A DNA stretch of 43,547 bases from an uncultured Paraprevotella sp. Its GTDB lineage: Bacteria > Bacteroidota > Bacteroidia > Bacteroidales > Bacteroidaceae. The stretch lies in NCBI GenBank assembly GCA_947177395.1, contig CAMWUI010000023.1, positions 1 through 43,547 of the forward strand, read 5' to 3'. Under the pieces are notes generated by a model. That model did not search any database and was not told the DNA's origin. It saw only the letters and a program-made list of their open reading frames with translations. Shown here in pieces: positions 33,599 through 42,873 of the stretch. A program made the translations under genes and the position numbers. The first letter of the stretch is position 1. Every line of letters begins with the position of its first letter.

Positions 33599-34888
33599 TC
33601 AGGATAAGGCCTCCGCCAATGCCTGCCGGATGTCGTCGAGTATGTCTTCTATGTTCTCGATACCCACGGACAGGCGGATCAGATCCGGGGCAATGCCTGC
33701 TTGCCGGAGTTGTTCGTCGGACAATTGGCGGTGGGTGTGGCTGGCCGGATGAAGCACACAGGTGCGGGCGTCAGCCACATGCGTCACGATGCAAATCATT
33801 TTCAGACTGTCCATGAAGCGGATGGCTTCTTCCCGTGAGCCTTTCAGGCCGAAGGCTATGACACCGCAGGAACCGTTCGGGAGATACTTGCGTGCCAGTT
33901 CATAGTTCTTGTTGCTCTTCAGGCCGCAGTAGTTCACCCAGGCCACCCGGCCGTCCTGTTCCAGAAATTCGGCCACGGCCTGCGCGTTGCTGCAATGCCG
34001 GGGCATGCGCAGGTGCAGCGTCTCCAGTCCCAGGTTGAGCAGGAATGCGTTCTGCGGGCTTTGGATGGAGCCCAGGTCGCGCATCAGCTGAGCCGTAGCC
34101 TTTGTTATGTAAGCCATATTCCCGAATGCCCGTGTATAGGTCAGACCGTGGTAACTCTCGTCCGGTTGGCACAGTCCGGGGAATTTGTCGGCATGGGCTT
34201 CCCAGTCGAAGTTTCCGCTGTCCACGACGGCACCGCCTACGGACGTGGCATGTCCGTCCATATATTTGGTGGTGGAATGCGTTACGATGTCGGCACCCCA
34301 TTCAAAGGGACGGCAGTTGATGGGGGTGGCAAACGTGTTGTCCACCAGCAGAGGCACACCGTGGCGGTGGGCTATTCGGGCGAAACGTTCTATATCGAAC
34401 ACGTTGCAGCCGGGGTTGGAGATAGTTTCGCCGAACACGCATTTTGTGTTCGGACGGAACGCCGCCTCAATCTGTTTGTCGTCCCATTCCGTATCGATGA
34501 ACGTGCATTCGATGCCCAGCTTTTTCAGTGTCACGCCAAAGAGGTTGAATGTCCCTCCGTAGATACTGTTGGCGGCAATGAAATGGTCCCCGGCCTGGCA
34601 GATGTTGAATACGGCATAGAAGTTGGCAGCCTGTCCCGAGGATGTAAGCATGGCGGCGACGCCTCCTTCCAGTTGTGCTATTTTGGATGCGACGGCATCG
34701 TTGGTCGGGTTTTGCAGCCGGGTATAGAAGTATCCCGAATCCTCCAGGTCGAAGAGCCTGGCCATCTGTTCACTGTTGTCGTATTTGAAAGTCGTGCTCT
34801 GGTAGATGGGCAATACGCGCGGTTCCCCTTTCGAGGGAGTCCAGCCGGCCTGTACGCACAGCGATTCTCTTTTTAATGTTTTCTTCAT
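33599..34888 (-). CDS. metY: O-acetylhomoserine sulfhydrylase (PLP enzyme)
   Basis: This 429-residue PLP-dependent enzyme of the Cys/Met metabolism family makes homocysteine from O-acetylhomoserine and sulfide in the cytosol. The lysine that binds PLP is K208 in THSTTKYMDGH, and D183 in LVDNTFATP fits the pyridine-nitrogen Asp. The N-terminal YTRLQNPTNDAVASKIAQLEGG and TSSGQAANFYAV match the family. The length (about 430) fits MetY better than the shorter MetB or MetC group. Its ATG overlaps the rlpA stop by four bases, so it is co-translated with rlpA, an unexpected partner. Confidence 0.93.
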   Translation of the reverse strand: MKKTLKRESLCVQAGWTPSKGEPRVLPIYQSTTFKYDNSEQMARLFDLEDSGYFYTRLQNPTNDAVASKIAQLEGGVAAMLTSSGQAANFYAVFNICQAGDHFIAANSIYGGTFNLFGVTLKKLGIECTFIDTEWDDKQIEAAFRPNTKCVFGETISNPGCNVFDIERFARIAHRHGVPLLVDNTFATPINCRPFEWGADIVTHSTTKYMDGHATSVGGAVVDSGNFDWEAHADKFPGLCQPDESYHGLTYTRAFGNMAYITKATAQLMRDLGSIQSPQNAFLLNLGLETLHLRMPRHCSNAQAVAEFLEQDGRVAWVNYCGLKSNKNYELARKYLPNGSCGVIAFGLKGSREEAIRFMDSLKMICIVTHVADARTCVLHPASHTHRQLSDEQLRQAGIAPDLIRLSVGIENIEDILDDIRQALAEALS

Positions 34889-35454
34889 GATTCTTTGGTG
34901 GATGTTTTGTTACTATATGATTGGTTGGAATGCTTCTGTCTGTGGGCGGTATCACGCTTCAACGTGTCTGCCGGTCGGGGACGGGGAGCGGGTATGGAAT
35001 CTCCGGCAACCGTTTTCAGTGAGTCTTTTATCCACGGGCGGTTGTTCAGTTGCAGGTGCGGAATGTCTTTCCCGTCTTTCAGTTTGTAAGGTTTCAGGAC
35101 CGCTTTGTACGGAGTGATTTCAACAGCGACATGGCCGGAGCGGATCATGTCCAGTTTCCGTGCGGCGGCCTTGGACAGGTCGATGGTGAAACGTTTGCTG
35201 TGCGGCCCGCGGTCTGTGACTTTTACGATTACCTCTTTGCCGTTGCGCAGGTTTCTCACCCGCAGCAGGGTGCCGAAAGGATATTTCAGATGGGCGCATG
35301 TCAGGCTGTCCTTGTTGTATCGTTCGCCGTTGCTCATACGTCTGCCATGCAGTTGGTCGGAATAATAGGATGCCCGTCCTTTGACCGTGTCCTGAGCGGA
35401 CAGGATCGACGTATATATTCCCAAGAGCATGAATATGGTAAGAATTCTGTTCAT
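34885..35454 (-). CDS. rlpA: RlpA-like septal-ring lytic transglycosylase
   Basis: This 189-residue protein has a signal peptide, MNRILTIFMLLGIYTSILSA. The double-psi beta barrel shows GRASYYSDQLHGRRMSNGERYNKDSLTCAH, seen in pieces, with the likely catalytic Glu in NGERYN, His in TCAH and Asp in VTDRGPHSKRFTIDLS. The C-terminal 70 residues are Pro/Lys/Thr-rich and there is no SPOR domain, so it would cut glycan strands without the usual binding module for denuded glycan. It overlaps metY by ATGA. A Bacteroides-type promoter lies upstream. Confidence 0.9.
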   Translation of the reverse strand: MNRILTIFMLLGIYTSILSAQDTVKGRASYYSDQLHGRRMSNGERYNKDSLTCAHLKYPFGTLLRVRNLRNGKEVIVKVTDRGPHSKRFTIDLSKAAARKLDMIRSGHVAVEITPYKAVLKPYKLKDGKDIPHLQLNNRPWIKDSLKTVAGDSIPAPRPRPADTLKRDTAHRQKHSNQSYSNKTSTKES

Positions 35455-35538
35455 ACGTAATTGTCAGGCGTATTTAATCGTCGGACTATCGGACTTTCCG
35501 GTGCCGATGTATCAGTGCCGATGGATAAAAACAGATGC

Positions 35539-35569
35539 AAAGTACGAAAAAACATTCGTCTGAGCAAAG
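35539..35569 (-). promoter_or_regulatory. Promoter of rlpA-metY
   Basis: On the minus strand, TTTG (35569-35566), a 20-bp spacer and TACTTTG (35545-35539), one base short of the -7 consensus, lie about 85 bp upstream of rlpA. On the plus strand, TATTTTTG at 35661-35668 is a likely -7 box for the polysaccharide locus, though its nearest TTTG (35633) is 24 bp away. The rest of 35455-35705 shows no gene. Confidence 0.5.
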
Positions 35570-35705
35570 AAAAACAATAAAAACTCGGTTCTACGCGCAG
35601 GGAGAAGGGCCTTTTGGTAAGTTTGCCGGTGATTTGTCCGCTTATATCATATATTTATATTATTTTTGCAGAATGATATTCTATATTAGATAGGATTAGG
35701 TAGAA

Positions 35706-36878
35706 ATGGAGTTGTATATATTGTATACCCTGACATTTGCTTGTTCGTTGTTGTTGGCCGGCTTGTTGTTGCCGAATATCATTTCCATATCGTACAAGAA
35801 AAGGCTGATGGATGCCCCCGATCCTCGGAAAGTGCATGCTGCTCCCGTTCCCCGGTTGGGGGGATTCTCTTTCCTGCCTTTGGCCATGATGTGCCTGTTC
35901 CTGTTTAACGGGCTTTGCGTGGTATGTCTGGATGTGCGGGTTACATCGACCGACACCGTCACCTTTTTTCGGATGCAGGCCATGGGCGTGGGAGCCATGC
36001 TGTTGTTCCTGGTGGGATTGGCCGATGATTTGGTCGGCATCGGGTACAAGCGTAAGTTCGTGGCCCAGATTCTGGCTGCATCCTGTCTGCCTGTATCCGG
36101 GCTGTGGATAAATAACCTGGGCGGTTTGTTCGGTATCTATGATATTCCGCCAGTGATAGGTGTTCCCTTGACCATTTTTGCCGTAGTATACATCATCAAT
36201 GCCGTTAATTTGATAGACGGTGTGGATGGTTTGGCCTCGGGCGTAGGCATATTGGCCCTTTCGCTTTATACGGCCATGTTCATTTTCTTGGAGCGTCCGG
36301 TATTTGTCGCCATGTGCCTGTCTATCTTGGGCACATTGATAGTGTTCTTTATTTTCAATGTGTTCGGTGGTAAGGGAGGCTTGCGGAAAATATTCATGGG
36401 CGATTGCGGTAGTCTGACCTTGGGATATTTCCTTGCTTTCCTGTTTGTCCACGTATCCACGTTCCATTGTGCGCGTCTGTTTGTGACGGGCGGAGCCTTG
36501 TGGCCGGCTTTAGGGCCGTTGGTCATTCCGTTACTGGACATCGTGCGGGTAGTGGCGGCCCGTTATCGCGACCGTGTGCCTTTGTTCCTGCCGGATAAGA
36601 GGCATATCCATCATAAACTCTTGCGCACGGGTTTGGGCAGTCATGGCGTGATGGTCGTAATCCTGTTGCTTACGCTTTGGTTCATAGGCATCAACGCCTT
36701 GCTGTCTCAATATGTGTCAGGCACATGGATTGTCTTGGCGGATTTGTTAAGCTGGGTAATCATGCATCTGATTATAAACCGTTATATCACCCGTGCGACG
36801 GTTACCAATCCGGGGCTCGCATCCCGTTTTGAGAATCCCAAGAATACAATACCCGAAAATAAGAAAATAGTATTATGA
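35706..36878 (+). CDS. WecA/MraY-type sugar-phosphate transferase (polysaccharide initiation)
   Basis: This 390-residue inner membrane enzyme has about ten helices and belongs to the polyprenyl-phosphate HexNAc-1-phosphate transferase family. It would start a glycan by moving a sugar-1-phosphate, probably GlcNAc or a relative, from UDP to undecaprenyl phosphate. Motifs are the Mg-binding D107-D108 in GLADDLVGIG, NLIDGVDGLA (168-177), MGDCGS (231-236) and the His cluster HIHHKLLRTGLGSHG from 300. It is the first gene of the polysaccharide locus. Its stop overlaps the start of the export gene (ATGA). No UpxY/UpxZ-type regulator precedes it. Confidence 0.93.
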   Translation: MELYILYTLTFACSLLLAGLLLPNIISISYKKRLMDAPDPRKVHAAPVPRLGGFSFLPLAMMCLFLFNGLCVVCLDVRVTSTDTVTFFRMQAMGVGAMLLFLVGLADDLVGIGYKRKFVAQILAASCLPVSGLWINNLGGLFGIYDIPPVIGVPLTIFAVVYIINAVNLIDGVDGLASGVGILALSLYTAMFIFLERPVFVAMCLSILGTLIVFFIFNVFGGKGGLRKIFMGDCGSLTLGYFLAFLFVHVSTFHCARLFVTGGALWPALGPLVIPLLDIVRVVAARYRDRVPLFLPDKRHIHHKLLRTGLGSHGVMVVILLLTLWFIGINALLSQYVSGTWIVLADLLSWVIMHLIINRYITRATVTNPGLASRFENPKNTIPENKKIVL

Positions 36879-37690
36879 TACATCTGATGAAAACAGTCTG
36901 CCTGCTGTGTGCGGCGGTTTTGGGCTTTTCCGCCTGCATATCCGATAAGAAAATCATCTATCTTCAGGGAGCGGAGACCACATACGCCGTTCCTACCGAT
37001 ATCCAGCAGGCTTTCGAATTGCGGATACAGCCGGACGACCAGTTGGCCATTTCCGTAGCCAGCAAGAATAAAGAACTGATAGAGCCGTTTAACAACAATA
37101 CGCTTATCGGCGGCGGATCGAGCAGTAATTACAGCAATACGACGAACATATCCTCCGGCGTGTCTTATTTTCAGGTGAACAAGGAGGGGAACATCGAGTT
37201 TCCTATCTTTGGAACGCTGCATGTGGGGGGGAAGACTTGTGTGGAGCTTTCGCGTGAACTCCAGGAGCGTCTGATAAGCGAGGACTATATCAAGGATGCC
37301 GTGGTGAATACGAAAATCATGAGTTTCAAGGTGACGGTACTGGGAGACGTGAAGAACCCCGGTATGCAGAAATTCGAGGGCGAACGACTCACCGTGCTGG
37401 AAGCCATCGGTAAGGCGGGAGACCTGAACAGTTCCGCCAAGCGTGAGAATGTACTGGTGGTGCGGGAAGAAAACGGGAATAGAGTCACTTATCTCATGGA
37501 CCTGCGTGACGAGAAGAGCGTGTTCAGTTCCCCGGCCTACTATCTGCAGCAGAACGATGTGGTGTATGTGGCGCCCAACAAGTCGGTGCGTGTCAAAGGC
37601 AGCACCAGCTATACATTACTTTCAGTGAGCAGTACGCTGGTAAGTATGGTCGTTTCTATCGTGTCTTTGATAATTTCACTTAACCGTTGA
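36875..37690 (+). CDS. Polysaccharide export lipoprotein (Wza-like)
   Basis: This 271-residue protein has a lipoprotein signal (LLCAAVLGFSAC, Cys21); the ATG at 36887 (MKTVCLL) is an alternative start. The Poly_export domain begins near FELRIQPDDQLAISVASKN and an SLBB domain follows (MSFKVTVLGDVKNPGMQKFEG, then TVLEAIGKAGDL). A final hydrophobic stretch (LLSVSSTLVSMVVSIVSLII) looks like a membrane helix. It is shorter than E. coli Wza, as is common in Bacteroidales. It would form or gate the outer membrane exit for the polymer and lies 7 bp before the kinase gene. Confidence 0.92.
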   Translation: MIHLMKTVCLLCAAVLGFSACISDKKIIYLQGAETTYAVPTDIQQAFELRIQPDDQLAISVASKNKELIEPFNNNTLIGGGSSSNYSNTTNISSGVSYFQVNKEGNIEFPIFGTLHVGGKTCVELSRELQERLISEDYIKDAVVNTKIMSFKVTVLGDVKNPGMQKFEGERLTVLEAIGKAGDLNSSAKRENVLVVREENGNRVTYLMDLRDEKSVFSSPAYYLQQNDVVYVAPNKSVRVKGSTSYTLLSVSSTLVSMVVSIVSLIISLNR

Positions 37691-37697
37691 TCATCTT

Positions 37698-40091
37698 ATG
37701 GAAACATTACAGAATACGTCCCGTGACAAACAATTGAAGACGGTAGACGAAAGCATTTCTTTGCGTGATATTTTGGATATATTCCTCATTAACTGGAAGT
37801 GGTTCCTTCTTTCGGTTATTGTTTGTGTGGGGCTGGCCCGGCTTTATCTGGCCACCAAACCGTGGGTGTTCCAGCGGCAGGCGGTGATGCTGGTGAAAGA
37901 AGAAGGCATGGGAAACCGTCGTGCCGGTATCAGCACGGATGCCCTGATGCAGCTGAACGGTGTCATGACAGGCACGAGCGTGAAGAATGAAGTATACATC
38001 CTGCAGTCCAACCAGTTGATACAGGAAGTTGTGAGGACGCTCAAACTGGATGTGTCATATTCTTGCAAGAAAGGCCTGCAGCATATTTCTCTCTATGACA
38101 AGAAGCCGGTGGTGGTGGATTTCATGGATGGCTATGAGGTGCCGGTGTCCTTTGTGGTGGAAATGCTGAATGCCCGCACAGCGCATATTTCTAAGATGGT
38201 GGTAGGCAAAGATGTGGTGAATTTTGATAAGGAAGTAAAGACCGGCGAGGTGTTGAATCTCCCTTGTGGCCGTGTCTGTCTACAGGCAGTTCCTGAATAT
38301 CTGGACGATTTTGAACATATCAGCGTGAATGTTTCCCGTACGAGTGTGGAGCAGGCCGCCAATTTCTATCGGGGAAGAATCTCTACGGGAGAAATGGATA
38401 AAGAGAGCACGCTGGTCCGTCTGACCTGCAAAGATACCAATATACAGCGTGCAGACGATATCCTGTCGGCTATTCTGGACGCTTATAAGCAGAGTATCAT
38501 CGATGATAAGAATCAGATAGCATACAGTACGGCTATGTTCATAGAAGAACGTATTCGTTTGATTAACGATGATTTGGATTCGGTGGAAACCCGGCTGGCT
38601 CAGTTCAAGAGGGACAACCGTCTGGTGGATTTAAAGCAGAATGCGACGGTTTATCTGGAACAGGGCAAGGCTGCCCGGGAGAAAAGTATCCAGTTGGAAT
38701 CCCAGGTCGGGGTTGCTGAATATCTGTTGGAATATTTAAGAGATAAAAGCAAAGGGGATGCGTTGATACCCACGGTGCTCGGAGTGAGCGATGCCGGGAT
38801 TCAAAGTCAGATAAACAAGTTTAATGAATTGGTTCTTCAGCGCAACAGACTGATGCAGAATGCCGGGGAGAGTAGTCCGGCGGTGGCGGACATGACGAAT
38901 GCGATAGCTTTGCAGAAGGCCGCCATTATTGCGGCAATGGACGGGTATGCCAATTCGTTGCGTCTGCAGCTGAAGCGTGCCCTGCAGATAGAACAGGCGA
39001 CCACCGGCACCATTTCGTCTGTCCCGGAGAAAGAAAGAATGGCTTTGGACATAGTCCGTCAGCAGAGTATCAAGGAAGTATTGTATACATTCCTGTTGAA
39101 CAAGCGCGAGGAAACGGCGTTGCAGTTGGCTATAACGGAGGCCAACATACGTGTGGTAGAGCGTCCTTTTGGCTCAGACGTGCCGATAGCTCCCCGTAAG
39201 TCCGTCATTTCCCTGTTTGCTTTATTGGTAGGACTGGTACTGCCGTTCTTCTATTTCCGTATCCGGGCAATGCTGAATATGGGAGTGCGCGGACGCAGGG
39301 ACATCGAGGCTTATACGACGATTCCCATTCTGGGGGAAATACCTCATCACAATCCCTCTCCGACGGAAGGCACCGGCATTATTGTGACAGAGCAAAGCAC
39401 CGAACCCATTGCGGAAGCGTTCCGTATGTTGCGGTTCAGCCTGGATTTTGTAAGCCAGGGAAAGAACCGGGTTATTATGTTCACATCCACGACTCCCAGC
39501 GAGGGAAAAACATTTGTTTCCCGGAACTTTGCGGCTACGTTGGCGATGACAGGCAAACGGGTCGTACTGATAGACGCGGATATCCGGAAAGGAACCCAGA
39601 CGAAAGTGTTGACCGGAAAACAGAGCCGTGGACTGACGTCTTATCTTTCCGGAGGTGAGACGAATCTGGACAATCTGATAATAAAAGACATGTCCGGTTA
39701 TCGTGTGGACTTCCTGCCGGCGGGTATCATACCTCCCAATCCTGCGGAATTGTTGATGAGCGACCGTCTGGAGGCGTGTGTTGAGGATTTGAAGCAGAAA
39801 TATGATTATGTGATTATAGACAATGTGCCGGCGCAGGTGGTGGCCGATGCGGGTATCGTCAACCGAGTTGCGGACATTACGTTGTATGTACTACGTGTGA
39901 AGGTGATAGACCGTCGTTACCTCCCGGAACTGGAGCGTCTGCATCAGGAACAGAAATTCCGCAATCTCCATATCATAATCAACGATGTCACGGCTGAACA
40001 CAAATCGTATGGCTACGGTTATGGATATGGCTACGGATATGGGAACAAAGTGCGAAAACACGGACTTAAACGATTGCTGAGAAAGAAATAA
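37698..40091 (+). CDS. Polysaccharide co-polymerase/tyrosine autokinase (Wzc-like)
   Basis: This 797-residue inner membrane protein controls chain length and export. It has an N-terminal Wzz domain with a helix at about 30-52, a long periplasmic region with coiled-coil character near 285-340, a second helix near 500-520, and a cytoplasmic BY-kinase domain. The kinase shows Walker A TTPSEGKTF (K604), Walker A' VVLIDADIRKG (D626, D628) and Walker B YVIIDN near 704-709. The C-terminus has a Tyr cluster, six Tyr-Gly pairs from Y771, the likely autophosphorylation sites. It partners with the Wza-like protein encoded just upstream. Confidence 0.94.
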   Translation: METLQNTSRDKQLKTVDESISLRDILDIFLINWKWFLLSVIVCVGLARLYLATKPWVFQRQAVMLVKEEGMGNRRAGISTDALMQLNGVMTGTSVKNEVYILQSNQLIQEVVRTLKLDVSYSCKKGLQHISLYDKKPVVVDFMDGYEVPVSFVVEMLNARTAHISKMVVGKDVVNFDKEVKTGEVLNLPCGRVCLQAVPEYLDDFEHISVNVSRTSVEQAANFYRGRISTGEMDKESTLVRLTCKDTNIQRADDILSAILDAYKQSIIDDKNQIAYSTAMFIEERIRLINDDLDSVETRLAQFKRDNRLVDLKQNATVYLEQGKAAREKSIQLESQVGVAEYLLEYLRDKSKGDALIPTVLGVSDAGIQSQINKFNELVLQRNRLMQNAGESSPAVADMTNAIALQKAAIIAAMDGYANSLRLQLKRALQIEQATTGTISSVPEKERMALDIVRQQSIKEVLYTFLLNKREETALQLAITEANIRVVERPFGSDVPIAPRKSVISLFALLVGLVLPFFYFRIRAMLNMGVRGRRDIEAYTTIPILGEIPHHNPSPTEGTGIIVTEQSTEPIAEAFRMLRFSLDFVSQGKNRVIMFTSTTPSEGKTFVSRNFAATLAMTGKRVVLIDADIRKGTQTKVLTGKQSRGLTSYLSGGETNLDNLIIKDMSGYRVDFLPAGIIPPNPAELLMSDRLEACVEDLKQKYDYVIIDNVPAQVVADAGIVNRVADITLYVLRVKVIDRRYLPELERLHQEQKFRNLHIIINDVTAEHKSYGYGYGYGYGYGNKVRKHGLKRLLRKK

Positions 40092-40139
40092 TAGAGAGGG
40101 GGTGATACTGCGTTTCTATGCTGTGTATTTTATTGAATA

Positions 40140-41507
40140 ATGGATAAGGGACGTTTTTTGTTTCCTCCGCTTATGCGGAATGCGCTGAAACTTTCGGCAA
40201 GCACGGTTTTGATGTACGGGCTTGTGTTTGTGGTGACGCCGATATTGTCCCGTTTGTATCAGCCGGAACTATTCGGGGAATGGGGCGTATTCGCGGGGGT
40301 GGTAAGTATTGTTTCCTTTATTTTATGTTTGTGTTATGATCAAGCGCTGGTCGGGGAAAAGGATGAAAGAAATGTTTTCCCGATAATGGTGTTGTGTTTG
40401 TTGTCCGCGTTGGCTGTTTGTATAGTTACATGTGGAGTAATGTTGTTTGGAGCCTGGATGGGGTGGCGTTTTTTTACAGGATTTCCGTCTTTATCCCTTT
40501 TGGCGGCATTTCTGTTGCTGCATGCTTTGAATATGTTGTTCCTTGCTTTTGCTAACTGGTGTGAAGCTTATGGAAAAATGTCTGTTAACAATCTGTTGAT
40601 AGGCGTGACTCAGGCTTTGTTCCGTTTGTTATTAGGTGGACGTTGGGCAAAATGGATCAAAGGCAATGGATTGATTATAGGGACTGTCCTGTCTCAGGGA
40701 GTAGCTACCTGCTTTATGTTGTGGGCAATACGTAAACGTCTGAAGGAGGTCTGTCTGCGTGATTATTGCGGTTGGAATCAGTTAAAAGTGTTAGCTCTCA
40801 GGTATAGAAAATATCCGTTATATGACGCTCCTTCAATGCTCCTGGCTATGTCCGCCTCAAATGTTTCTTTATTGTTATTGTCAGTCTATTATTCTAAATC
40901 GGAAATAGGGTGTTATTCGGTTGTTTTGCAGTTGCTTCTTTTGCCAATGACATTTGTTGGGTCTGCTATTGGAAAGACCTATTTTCGGGACATAAGCAAA
41001 TGTGATAAACCGGAGCAGATGAAATCTGTCACGATGTTTGTGTTGCGGGTAATGGCGGTTTTATCCCTTCTTCCCATCTTGTTTCTCACCTTTGGTGGGG
41101 ACTTTGTCGTAGCATGGTTTTTGGGAGATCGATGGATGTTGGCCGGGCGCTTGGCTTTATGTCTGAGTTTGTGGACCTGGTCTTTCACTCTGGTTCAGCC
41201 CTTGTTGCCCTTATATCGGAAATTGGGGCTTCAGCAAATCATGTTACGTTTCGATATTCTCCATTTTGGAGCTGCTTTGTTGGCTATAGGCTTTGGAATT
41301 ATCCGACATTATACGATTGAAGAGGTCGCGCTATTGTATGCGGTATGCGTGAGCGTGGTGAAACTATGGCTTTTGAGGGATATATTGAAACGCGCATGCA
41401 TTAAGCGACAAGAAATACCTTTGTGGTATTGGTGTGTTTCTTTGTTGATTGTGTGTTGTTGGCTGATTCGTCTGGTGGGAATAAGGTGTGGAACGTTTCC
41501 TTGTTGA
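40140..41507 (+). CDS. Polysaccharide flippase (Wzx-like)
   Basis: This 455-residue protein is almost entirely membrane helices (about 12) and begins with a short basic segment and LKLSASTVLMYGLVFVVTPILSRLY, the typical start of the polysaccharide transporter/MATE-like flippase family. YQPELFGEWGVFAGVVSIVSFI matches the conserved N-terminal region of many O-unit flippases. It would move lipid-linked repeat units across the inner membrane. It starts 48 bp after the kinase gene. Low-GC, T-rich codons set it apart from the kinase gene, as is common for flippases. Confidence 0.85.
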   Translation: MDKGRFLFPPLMRNALKLSASTVLMYGLVFVVTPILSRLYQPELFGEWGVFAGVVSIVSFILCLCYDQALVGEKDERNVFPIMVLCLLSALAVCIVTCGVMLFGAWMGWRFFTGFPSLSLLAAFLLLHALNMLFLAFANWCEAYGKMSVNNLLIGVTQALFRLLLGGRWAKWIKGNGLIIGTVLSQGVATCFMLWAIRKRLKEVCLRDYCGWNQLKVLALRYRKYPLYDAPSMLLAMSASNVSLLLLSVYYSKSEIGCYSVVLQLLLLPMTFVGSAIGKTYFRDISKCDKPEQMKSVTMFVLRVMAVLSLLPILFLTFGGDFVVAWFLGDRWMLAGRLALCLSLWTWSFTLVQPLLPLYRKLGLQQIMLRFDILHFGAALLAIGFGIIRHYTIEEVALLYAVCVSVVKLWLLRDILKRACIKRQEIPLWYWCVSLLIVCCWLIRLVGIRCGTFPC

Positions 41508-41553
41508 TGTGACAATATAAAACGGGAAAAAATAATTTTTTTTAATGGAATAA

Positions 41554-42777
41554 ATGAAAGGATTCCTCTCTAATTTAAACTTCTGTTTGTTGTTTGCCGG
41601 TTATCCATTGCTGGTGACGATATATTCTATCTTCCTTGCGGGAACATTGAATTTGCAGTTACTTACAATACCTTATCGGCTATTCACCCTGATAGTGTCC
41701 CTTTTGGTGATTTATAATAACTGGGGAAATCCCATACGGGGTATGAAGCAATGGGGGTGGTTGTTGGCCTATGGATGTATGCTAAGTTTCCGTATGGTGT
41801 ATGATTTCTTTTTTGATACGGATTTGTTTATTCCCATTGGGGAAAAAATAAAGCCTCTGTTATTTTGGTTCTGTATAACGTTGCCAGCTTTGTTTGCTGC
41901 CGCTAAGAGTTATAAGACCATCTCTTTCAGGAAGGTTTATGTGGGATTAGTCGCTATTTATGCATTTATTGGAATCTGTAATCTACTTTTCAACAGAGGA
42001 TTGTTTGATGCAAACTTTGCCGCAGCTTCCGAAGGACGTGTGGATGGGGGAGAAGGGTTAAATACCATTTCGTTTAGTTATTGCGGAGTCTCTTTGGCTA
42101 CATTGGCCTTTTTTTTGAATGGTTATTTGGGTGACAGCGCATTGATGCGGTTTGTTCGTTTGGTGTTGATGGGTATTGGGCTCTTCATTGTGCTCAAAAC
42201 TGGTAGCCGGGGGCCTTTTTTAGTTTTGCTTATGATTTTCATTTTTATATTATATATGAAAATGAAAACAGATATATTGATGTTATTAGTAGGGATGTTA
42301 TGCTTTTCTTTTCTATTGCTTTTCAGTGGGGACATATTGGATACTTTGGGAGAAATGTTCCCTGTTCTTTTCTCCCGTTTACATGAGTCTGCGAGTGACG
42401 ATGAACGTAGGGCTTTGTGGAATATGGCGTTAGATATATTTGAGCAGTATCCGCTCTTTGGACGTTATCTTGGTTTGTACGTTAATAATACTGTCTGTTA
42501 TTCTCATAATGCATTTGCGGATGCGGCTGTATTGGGTGGCTTGTGCGGGGTGATATGTTTGTCTGTTATTTATATTCGTTTTTTCAAAGATTCTGTTTTT
42601 TTGTATAAGGCGGATAAGGTTAAATTTGGTTGGATTATTACGCTGTTTATGCAAGGAATATTGAGTATTCTGTTCTCGGGGACCATTTATTATATGTACA
42701 CGGTTATGGCTGGTTGTGCTTTCCTCTCACTTTGGTCTGATAAAGAAGAGAGTCGATGCTTTATAGACGAGATATAG
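41554..42777 (+). CDS. O-antigen/capsule polymerase-like membrane protein (Wzy-like)
   Basis: This 407-residue protein has about ten to twelve helices and one larger periplasmic loop near residues 275-320 (HESASDDERRALWNMALDIF, then SHNAFADAAVLGGLCG). The motif KTGSRGPFLVLLMIF and the following SHNAFADA resemble the O-antigen ligase/polymerase (Wzy_C) superfamily. It would join repeat units in the periplasm. Sequence cannot distinguish polymerase from ligase, but its place after a flippase favours polymerase. Its stop is directly followed by the ATG of a short remnant. Confidence 0.8.
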   Translation: MKGFLSNLNFCLLFAGYPLLVTIYSIFLAGTLNLQLLTIPYRLFTLIVSLLVIYNNWGNPIRGMKQWGWLLAYGCMLSFRMVYDFFFDTDLFIPIGEKIKPLLFWFCITLPALFAAAKSYKTISFRKVYVGLVAIYAFIGICNLLFNRGLFDANFAAASEGRVDGGEGLNTISFSYCGVSLATLAFFLNGYLGDSALMRFVRLVLMGIGLFIVLKTGSRGPFLVLLMIFIFILYMKMKTDILMLLVGMLCFSFLLLFSGDILDTLGEMFPVLFSRLHESASDDERRALWNMALDIFEQYPLFGRYLGLYVNNTVCYSHNAFADAAVLGGLCGVICLSVIYIRFFKDSVFLYKADKVKFGWIITLFMQGILSILFSGTIYYMYTVMAGCAFLSLWSDKEESRCFIDEI

Positions 42778-42873
42778 ATGAATAGTTTATTTAAAGCAGG
42801 CCAACTATCATCTGGTGTTCAGGATAGTATTCCTGGTGACTCCTTGATTGTTGGGGTGATGGCCTTACGATAA
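42778..42873 (+). pseudogene. Remnant resembling the C-terminus of a hexapeptide acyltransferase
   Basis: Right after the polymerase stop (TAG ATG), 31 codons read MNSLFKAGQLSSGVQDS then IPGDSLIVGVMALR before TAA. The stretch SSGVQDSIPGDSLIVGV resembles the end of left-handed beta-helix acyltransferases (x-G-V/S-V-x-x-D-I-P-x-x-S-L-V-V-G-V-P-A), common in capsule loci. All earlier parts of such an enzyme are absent. It is best read as the scar of a deletion joining the polymerase gene to an acyltransferase 3' end, though a chance ORF is possible. Confidence 0.4.
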
